Positions 59,000-64,000 of a DNA stretch of 64,000 bases are shown here, one piece after another (the first letter of the stretch is position 1; the number at the start of each line of letters is the position of its first letter). The notes beneath the pieces are model-generated. The model did not search any database. It was not told the DNA's origin and saw only the letters and a program-made list of their open reading frames with translations. The DNA comes from Phenylobacterium sp. (lineage in GTDB: Bacteria; Pseudomonadota; Alphaproteobacteria; Caulobacterales; Caulobacteraceae): positions 1 to 64,000 of the forward strand of contig NZ_PNLB01000017.1 in NCBI RefSeq assembly GCF_013822795.1, in the 5' to 3' direction. Both the position numbers and the translations under genes were made by a program.

Positions 59000-59635
59000 T
59001 CAGTCGCCGTCGGACGGCGGGTAGAGCAGAGTCATGATCTGGCAGAGCAGGTCGACCGCCTGATCGATGCTCTCGTCGTCCTGGCTGTAGAGCGCCTCGA
59101 TCGAAAGCCCGCGCGCGGCGGCGACGACCAGGCGGTGAATCGCCGGGCCGCCGAGCGGCGAGGCGGCGACGCCGCTCTCGTTGCGGAACGCTTCGACCCG
59201 TTTTCGGGCGTTCTCGTCGATCCTGCTCTGTTGGTCCCGCAACCGTTCGGCCATGGCCGGGTCGGAGCGCGAGGCCATCATGATCTCGGTCACCGCCACC
59301 GCGGGCGGGCGGCTCAGCACCGTCCAGGTCCTGCGAGGGAAGTCGAAGAACGCCTGGCGCGACCGGCCGCCGCCGCTCAGCGCCTCATAGTCCTCGATCT
59401 CGCGGTCGTAGACCGTGGCGACCACCGCCTCCATCAGATCGACCTTGCTGGGAAACTGGTGGGTCATCGCCCCCCGGCTGACCCCGGCGCGCTCGACCAC
59501 CATGCTGGTGGTGGTGGCCGCGTAGCCGACCTCGAACAGGCATTGGATCGCCGCGTCGATCACCGTCGACCGTGTCTCGGCGCTGCGCTCGGCCTGGGAG
59601 CGGCGACGGCCCTTCGGCCGACCTGCTTCAGTCAT
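59000..59635 (-). CDS. TetR family regulator, divergent from a TonB receptor
   Basis: A 211-residue regulator from the ATG at 59635 (MTEAGRPKGRRRSQAERSAE); the frame is open to 59701 but this start has GGAAAACAAG upstream. The helix-turn-helix is VIDAAIQCLFEVGYAATTTS, MVVERAGVSRGAMTHQFPSK. The C-terminal ligand domain has an acidic end. It is divergent from the TonB receptor and the palindrome between them is its probable operator. Confidence 0.85.
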   Translation of the reverse strand: MTEAGRPKGRRRSQAERSAETRSTVIDAAIQCLFEVGYAATTTSMVVERAGVSRGAMTHQFPSKVDLMEAVVATVYDREIEDYEALSGGGRSRQAFFDFPRRTWTVLSRPPAVAVTEIMMASRSDPAMAERLRDQQSRIDENARKRVEAFRNESGVAASPLGGPAIHRLVVAAARGLSIEALYSQDDESIDQAVDLLCQIMTLLYPPSDGD

Positions 59636-59771
59636 CTGCTTGTTTTCCGTGGCCGCGCGGACGCCCTGCGCGGCGGTGGTCGATTGTCGGTCTGATTCCA
59701 CAAGGCCTTCCAGTTCCCCTGCCGCAGCGGCGCAACACCTGATGCGAAAAGGATGTAATCGATATTTACAG

Positions 59772-59785
59772 ACAGAACGTTCTGT
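59772..59785. promoter_or_regulatory. Perfect 14-bp palindrome, probable TetR operator
   Basis: ACAGAACGTTCTGT is a perfect palindrome in an AT-rich patch between the divergent TetR and TonB receptor genes, about 64-94 bases before the possible receptor starts. The symmetry and place suit repression of the receptor by the TetR protein. Confidence 0.65.
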
Positions 59786-59878
59786 TTATTAGTACGCCGA
59801 CCGTGATGAGTCCCGCAACGGGGCCGGCGGGGCAACCCAGGGGGGAACACGCGTAGGATTTGGGCAGCTTCGGCGAGC

Positions 59879-62047
59879 GTGATCGCTATCGCCGTCAGCG
59901 CGGGCGCCGCGCAGGCGGCCGAGCCGGTGGCGCTGGAAGAGGTCATCGTCACGGCGCAGAAGCGTGAGCAGCGTCTGCTCGACGTCCCGGTTGCGGTGAC
60001 GGTGGTGGGCGCGGCCCAGATCGACCGCGGTGCGATCACCAATGTCGGCGAGCTGCAGTACGCCGTCCCGACCCTCAGCTTCAACGCCGGCCCCTCGACC
60101 TCGTATTCGATCCGCGGCGTCGGCACGAACACCTACACCCGCTCGGCCGAAAACGGCGTGGCCGTGGTGGTCGACGGCGTGGTTCAGGGGCAACTCGTGC
60201 CGCCCTCCGGCGCTCTGTTCGACGTCCAGCGCGTCGAAGTGCTGAGCGGCCCGCAGGGCATGCTGTTCGGCAAGAACGCCTCGGCCGGCGTCATCAACAT
60301 CGTCACCGCCGAACCGCGTATGGGCCTGACCGAGTTCAGCGGCCGCGTCGACCTGGGTGAAGCCAACCTGCAGACCTATCGCGGCGTCGCCAACCTGCCG
60401 ATCGGCGACAGCGCCGCCCTGCGGATCAGCGCCTTCAGCGACAGCCAGGACGGTCGCACCCGCAACCTCTACAAGGGCGGCGGCACGGTCGGCGACTACA
60501 CCAACCTCGGCGTCCGCGCCCGCCTGCTCTGGGACGCGACCGAGAACATCAGCGTCAACCTGATCGCCGACTACGAAAAGGATCACGGCGGCAATTCCGT
60601 CTGGACCTCGCTCTCGGCCGGCGGCCTGACCCCGCTGCTGACGGCGTGCGGCGTCACGCCCGGACCGGAGAACACCAAGCTCTGCATCGACGGCGGTTTC
60701 GGGCGGCGGATTGAGAGCTACGGCGTCTCGGCCCAGGTCGACTGGAGCATCGGCGACTACACGGTGACCTCGATCACCGCCGACCGCCAGTTCTCGCGCT
60801 ACAGCAACAACGACTCCGACGCGCTGCCGATCAACGCGCTCAACGTCAACATCTCGACCGACTTCGACAACCAGTTCAGCCAGGAGCTGCGTCTGGCCTC
60901 GCCGGCCGGCGGGCGGTTCGAGTACGTGCTCGGCGCCTACTACTACAACTACAACTACAAGGCCCGGACCAATCAGGCCGGTCAGCTCGGCAACGCCACC
61001 CTCATGGCGCTGGGCTTGAAGGCGAACCGGACCAACCTGTCGGTCGTCAACCAGATCAGCTACGCGCTGTTCGGCCAGGCGACGCTGAACCTCACCGACC
61101 AGTTCGCAATCGTTGCCGGCGCGCGCGAGACCTACGACCTGCTGCGCACCAACAACACCATCGGCGTCGATCCCAGCCAGGGGATCGCCATTCCGGGCTT
61201 CACCCAGCCGCTGGGCAAGAAGCCGACCGTGCGGGTCGCCGACGACAACTTCTCCTACCGGATCGGTCTGCAGTACAAGCCGAACACCGACACCCTGATC
61301 TTCGCGACCTATGCGAAGGGCTATAAGGGCGCGGCGACCAACACCGGCGAGACCAACGGCTCGCCGGTCATCAAGCCGGAAATTCCGATCAGCATCGACG
61401 TCGGCCTGAAGACCTCGCTGTTCGACCGACGCCTGATGCTCGACATCACCGCCTACGACCAGGACTTCCAGGACTTCCAGGCCCAGTTCTACCAACGGGT
61501 GGACGGCTTCACGACCTTCGTCTTCGGCAACGCCAGCCACCTCTATGTGCGCGGCGTCGAGGTCAACGCCTCGGGCAAGCCGACCGCGAACCTGCGTCTC
61601 GACGGCGGCGTGATCTACAACGACGCCACCTACGGCTCGTTCCTGGTGCCGTGCGTCGCCGGCGCTCCGGCGATCTGCGACGTCGATGGCAACCAGCTGG
61701 CCAACGCCCCGAAGTGGAAGTTCGTGCTGTCGGGCGAATACACCTGGGACGTCTCCTCGGACGTGCAGGGCTACGTCCAGTTCGCCGCAAACTACCGGAC
61801 CGACATGCAAGCCTCATCCTCGCCGGATCCGAAGCTGCAGATGGACGGCTACGGCCTGCTGGACGGCCGGATCGGCTTCCGCGGCGCCGGCGATCGTTGG
61901 GGCGCGTCGGTGTTCGTGAAGAACCTGTTCGACGAGCGCTTCCCGGCCCTGGTGTTCGGCGATCCGCTGATCCCCGGCAACTACGACCAGGCGTTCTCGC
62001 CCAACTCGTTCCGGACGATCGGCGTCTCCCTGGAAGGCCGCTTCTAA
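59879..62047 (+). CDS. TonB-dependent receptor
   Basis: A 722-residue outer-membrane receptor (GTG start at 59879). It has a TonB box (EEVIVTAQKREQ), a plug (VPVAVTVVGAAQIDR; SYSIRGVGTNTYTR; GPQGMLFGKNASAGVINIVT) and a barrel ending in F (GVSLEGRF). This is the FecA-like or iroN-type group common in Caulobacteraceae and sphingomonads. With the GTG the signal peptide (MIAIAVSAGAAQAAE) has no basic n-region; ten codons upstream ACG at 59849, behind AGGGGGG, would give MRRIWAASAS before it, a far better signal. The true start may be that ACG or a mutated ATG. Confidence 0.9.
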   Translation: MIAIAVSAGAAQAAEPVALEEVIVTAQKREQRLLDVPVAVTVVGAAQIDRGAITNVGELQYAVPTLSFNAGPSTSYSIRGVGTNTYTRSAENGVAVVVDGVVQGQLVPPSGALFDVQRVEVLSGPQGMLFGKNASAGVINIVTAEPRMGLTEFSGRVDLGEANLQTYRGVANLPIGDSAALRISAFSDSQDGRTRNLYKGGGTVGDYTNLGVRARLLWDATENISVNLIADYEKDHGGNSVWTSLSAGGLTPLLTACGVTPGPENTKLCIDGGFGRRIESYGVSAQVDWSIGDYTVTSITADRQFSRYSNNDSDALPINALNVNISTDFDNQFSQELRLASPAGGRFEYVLGAYYYNYNYKARTNQAGQLGNATLMALGLKANRTNLSVVNQISYALFGQATLNLTDQFAIVAGARETYDLLRTNNTIGVDPSQGIAIPGFTQPLGKKPTVRVADDNFSYRIGLQYKPNTDTLIFATYAKGYKGAATNTGETNGSPVIKPEIPISIDVGLKTSLFDRRLMLDITAYDQDFQDFQAQFYQRVDGFTTFVFGNASHLYVRGVEVNASGKPTANLRLDGGVIYNDATYGSFLVPCVAGAPAICDVDGNQLANAPKWKFVLSGEYTWDVSSDVQGYVQFAANYRTDMQASSSPDPKLQMDGYGLLDGRIGFRGAGDRWGASVFVKNLFDERFPALVFGDPLIPGNYDQAFSPNSFRTIGVSLEGRF

Positions 62048-62059
62048 GCGGTACGGAGT

Positions 62060-62084
62060 GGCGGAGGGGCCTGGCCCCTCCGCC
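62060..62084. terminator. Bidirectional hairpin between convergent genes
   Basis: GGCGGAGGGGCC and GGCCCCTCCGCC form a perfect 12-bp inverted repeat around a single base, between the ends of the TonB receptor (62047) and the reductase gene (62092). No T-run, but the location is that of a shared terminator. Confidence 0.6.
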
Positions 62085-62091
62085 GGCCTCG

Positions 62092-62889
62092 CTAGCCGGC
62101 GAAGGCCTTCTCGTAGACATAGGCCCCGGGCTCGGCGATCGAGCCCTCGGCGAAGCCACGTGCGTCGAGCAGGGTGCGCAGGTCGGCCAGCATCGGTGGG
62201 CCGCCGCAGACCATGATCCGGTCGTTCGAGGGATCCAGCGGCGGCAGGTCGAGGTCGGCGCTCATCTTCCCAGACTCGATCAGCTCGGTGATCCGCCCCT
62301 GGGTCCTGAACGCGCCGCGGGTGATCGTCGGATAGTAGCTCAGCCGCTCGCCGACGAACTCGCCCAGCTCAGGATGGGCGTGCAAGGTCTCCAGCATCTC
62401 GCGGTAGCCGAGGTCAGCCTCGGCGCGACAGGTGTGGGTGACCACCACCCGCTCGAAGCGGTCATAGACTTCCGGATCGCGCGTCAGGCTGAGGAACGGC
62501 GCGAGGCCCGTGCCGGTCGATAGCAGATAGAGCGTACGGCCCGGCAGCAGGGCGTCCAGCACCAGCGTCCCGGTCGGCTTGCGGCCGACCAGCACCTCGT
62601 CGCCGACCTGGATGTTCTGCAGCCGCGAGGTCAGCGGGCCGCCGGCGACCTTGATCGAATAGAACTCCAGCTCCTCGGCATAATGCGGGCTGGCGATCGA
62701 ATAGGCGCGGACCAGCGGCTTGTCCTCGACCTGCAGTCCGATCATCACGAACTGGCCGCTCTGGAAGCGCAGGGCCGGCGAGCGGGTCGTGCGGAACGTG
62801 AACAGCTGGTCCGTCCAGTGATGGACGTGGGTGACGCGCTCGACGTTGAAGGCGGCGTTGGTCTTGGGCGCGGCGGTGACGGCGCTCAT
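62092..62889 (-). CDS. fpr: Ferredoxin--NADP reductase
   Basis: A 265-residue FNR of the bacterial Fpr type, from the ATG at 62889. FAD site RAYSIASP (61-68), GQFVMIGL before it, the NADP pocket STGTGLAPFLSL, and CGGPPML for the nicotinamide end; the C-terminus is YVYEKAFAG, with the aromatic side of FAD stacking from YVYE. It reduces ferredoxins and flavodoxins and can supply electrons to release iron or repair clusters. It is the last gene of a minus-strand run with the DUF3325 and PepSY genes. Confidence 0.9.
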   Translation of the reverse strand: MSAVTAAPKTNAAFNVERVTHVHHWTDQLFTFRTTRSPALRFQSGQFVMIGLQVEDKPLVRAYSIASPHYAEELEFYSIKVAGGPLTSRLQNIQVGDEVLVGRKPTGTLVLDALLPGRTLYLLSTGTGLAPFLSLTRDPEVYDRFERVVVTHTCRAEADLGYREMLETLHAHPELGEFVGERLSYYPTITRGAFRTQGRITELIESGKMSADLDLPPLDPSNDRIMVCGGPPMLADLRTLLDARGFAEGSIAEPGAYVYEKAFAG

Positions 62890-62900
62890 CGCGGGGACTC

Positions 62901-63248
62901 CTACTTGACCGACAGCAACAGGGCGCTGGCCAGCAGCATCGCGCCGACGAAGGCCGCGCCGGCGCCGGCCTGGGCGGCCTGCCGGGGGCGATAGGGCGCG
63001 ACCAGGGTCAGGGTCAGCGCGGCCAGCGAGATCGCCCCGACCCACTCGACCGAACCGAACTTCCAGCCGTCGGCCAGCACCGCGCAGGCGTAGGCGGCGG
63101 CGAGGGCTGCAGCTCCGCCCCAGCGCACCTGGCGCTGGCGAACGGGCTCGAGCTTGGCGCCCAGCAGCTCAGGCTGATGCTTGGCCATCGAGGCGCAGAT
63201 GCCGACGAAGCCGGCATAGGCGAACAGCAGCATGGCGAGGTGGGTCAT
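62901..63248 (-). CDS. DUF3325 membrane protein
   Basis: A 115-residue protein with four hydrophobic segments (LAMLLFAYAGFVGICASMA; AAALAAAYACAVLADGW; GAISLAALTLTLVAPY; AAFVGAMLLASALLLS). DUF3325 members lie beside PepSY-type proteins and TonB receptors in siderophore and iron-uptake clusters. Its start overlaps the PepSY gene stop (ATGA), and it begins a four-helix integral protein of unknown biochemical role. Confidence 0.75.
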   Translation of the reverse strand: MTHLAMLLFAYAGFVGICASMAKHQPELLGAKLEPVRQRQVRWGGAAALAAAYACAVLADGWKFGSVEWVGAISLAALTLTLVAPYRPRQAAQAGAGAAFVGAMLLASALLLSVK

Positions 63249-64000
63249 GCGGCCTCCGAGGCGATGGCGGTGGCGCGGGCCTTGCGCTTGGGCTTGGCTG
63301 CCGGCTTGTAGCGGGCCGCTTTCCAGCCGCAGAAGGCCAGCAGCGCGCCCAGCGCCACCAGGGTCAGGTCGAAGGCGACCATCGCCCAGTCGCCGCGCAT
63401 GGCGTTGGCGAAGAGGTTGCGTTGCGGCGTGGTGACGGCGCTGACGATCGGCAACGCCGCGACCATGACCGCGGCTAGGCCCAGGGTCTCCATCCAGGCT
63501 TTCTTGCTGGGCCGCAGGCAGGCGTAGAGGATCATCCCGCCCCAGAGGATGAACATGCTGTGCACCTCCCAGGGCGAGCGATTGGCCATCTCGGCCGGCA
63601 GCAGGCGGTTGGCCCACAGCATGGCGGCCATGCCGGCCGGGACCCCGGCGATCGTCCCGATGTTCAGCTTCTCGACCAGGCGGAAGCCGAAGTGCGGGCG
63701 TTCGGGATCGGGCAGCTTCTGGCGGCGGGCCACCGACCACAGCACCAGGCCCGTGCCGACCATGGCGCAGCCGGCCAGGCTGCAGAGGAAGTAGACCCAG
63801 CGCAGCACCGGCTCGGCGAAGCGGCCCATGTGCAGCCCGTACATCGCCCCGGCCGTGACGTTGGCCGGACCTGGCTCCGGCGAGCGCGACAGCAGCTTGC
63901 CGTTGGCGTCGAAGGTCAGCGAGCCGCCGCGGTACGACAGCTTGTCGCCTGAGTGCCGGGTCACCTCGATACGGGCCGACGCGTCGCCGGGATTGCTGAC
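63245..64000 (-). CDS. PepSY-domain membrane protein, N-terminus outside window
   Basis: A 252-residue C-terminal part that stays open to the last base. It shows the PepSY-associated TM pattern: MYGLHMGRFAEPVLRWVYFLCSLAGCAMVGTGLVLW, WSVARRQK, and a second group of helices (ILWGGMILYACLRPSKKAW, LGLAAVMVAALPIV, LVALGALLAFCGWKAARY). Such proteins (PiuB-like) are thought to move electrons or metal during ferrisiderophore handling at the inner membrane. Its link to the DUF3325 and FNR genes supports iron uptake. Confidence 0.82.
   Translation of the reverse strand, partial: VSNPGDASARIEVTRHSGDKLSYRGGSLTFDANGKLLSRSPEPGPANVTAGAMYGLHMGRFAEPVLRWVYFLCSLAGCAMVGTGLVLWSVARRQKLPDPERPHFGFRLVEKLNIGTIAGVPAGMAAMLWANRLLPAEMANRSPWEVHSMFILWGGMILYACLRPSKKAWMETLGLAAVMVAALPIVSAVTTPQRNLFANAMRGDWAMVAFDLTLVALGALLAFCGWKAARYKPAAKPKRKARATAIASEAA

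Noticed and set aside
59789..61810. A 673-codon minus-strand frame opposite the second TonB receptor
   Set aside because: Antisense shadow; the plus strand encodes the receptor and the minus frame has no recognisable content.

Overview
The window is GC-rich chromosomal DNA from an alphaproteobacterium, most likely a member of the Caulobacteraceae (Caulobacter or Phenylobacterium type). The evidence is the two large TonB-dependent receptors, the divergent TetR/receptor arrangement, FeoAB under a Fur box, a PlpD-type patatin and very strong third-position GC in the housekeeping genes. The taxonomy is inferred from gene style, not from a marker gene.

Positions 1-19,300 are ordinary chromosome. 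They hold the end of an HNH nuclease gene, a TM2 protein, and a TetR-controlled catabolic cluster (flavin-dependent monooxygenase, VOC protein, divergent alpha/beta hydrolase). Next come a PlpD-type patatin, a TonB receptor with a beta-propeller partner, and a tightly coupled dsbB-coq7-GNAT-DUF1294 operon. The block ends with a DedA-like membrane protein, an isoaspartyl peptidase, an FAH-family hydrolase with a MarR regulator, and feoAB.

Positions 19,336-58,964 are an integrated island of about 39.5 kb that has split a tRNA-Leu(CAA) gene inside the anticodon arm. The 5' half of the tRNA lies at the left end and the 3' half at the right end, with a shared 13-bp core and two sets of related direct repeats in the flanking arms. 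The island carries its own complete tRNA-Leu(CAA). This differs from the split host gene by a single compensating base pair (C28-G42 to U28-A42) that falls inside the recombination core. The element thus appears to destroy a host tRNA gene and supply a replacement its own integrase should recognise less well.

From left to right the island holds: a tyrosine integrase; small accessory operons (DUF4230-like membrane fusion, membrane/TerB pair, lipoprotein, GIY-YIG protein, putative PARP-fold toxin with a small partner, double cold-shock protein); the spare tRNA; an ECF-like sigma factor; a Septu-like ATPase/HNH pair lying between two copies of the sigma-gene 3' end; and an OLD nuclease preceded by a 12-G tract. 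There follow a nucleotidyltransferase-HEPN protein; mobilisation genes of Ti-plasmid type (traG, traD, traC, an oriT-like site, traA relaxase) without a mating-pair apparatus; a complete type I BREX operon (brxA-brxB-brxC-pglX-pglZ-brxL); a broken restriction endonuclease; a second large tyrosine recombinase; and an exported nuclease. It is best read as a mobilisable defence island.

Positions 58,965-64,000 return to chromosome: a TetR gene divergent from a TonB receptor with a palindromic operator between them, then a convergent cluster of ferredoxin-NADP reductase, DUF3325 protein and a PepSY-type membrane protein that runs off the window, probably concerned with iron or metal uptake.
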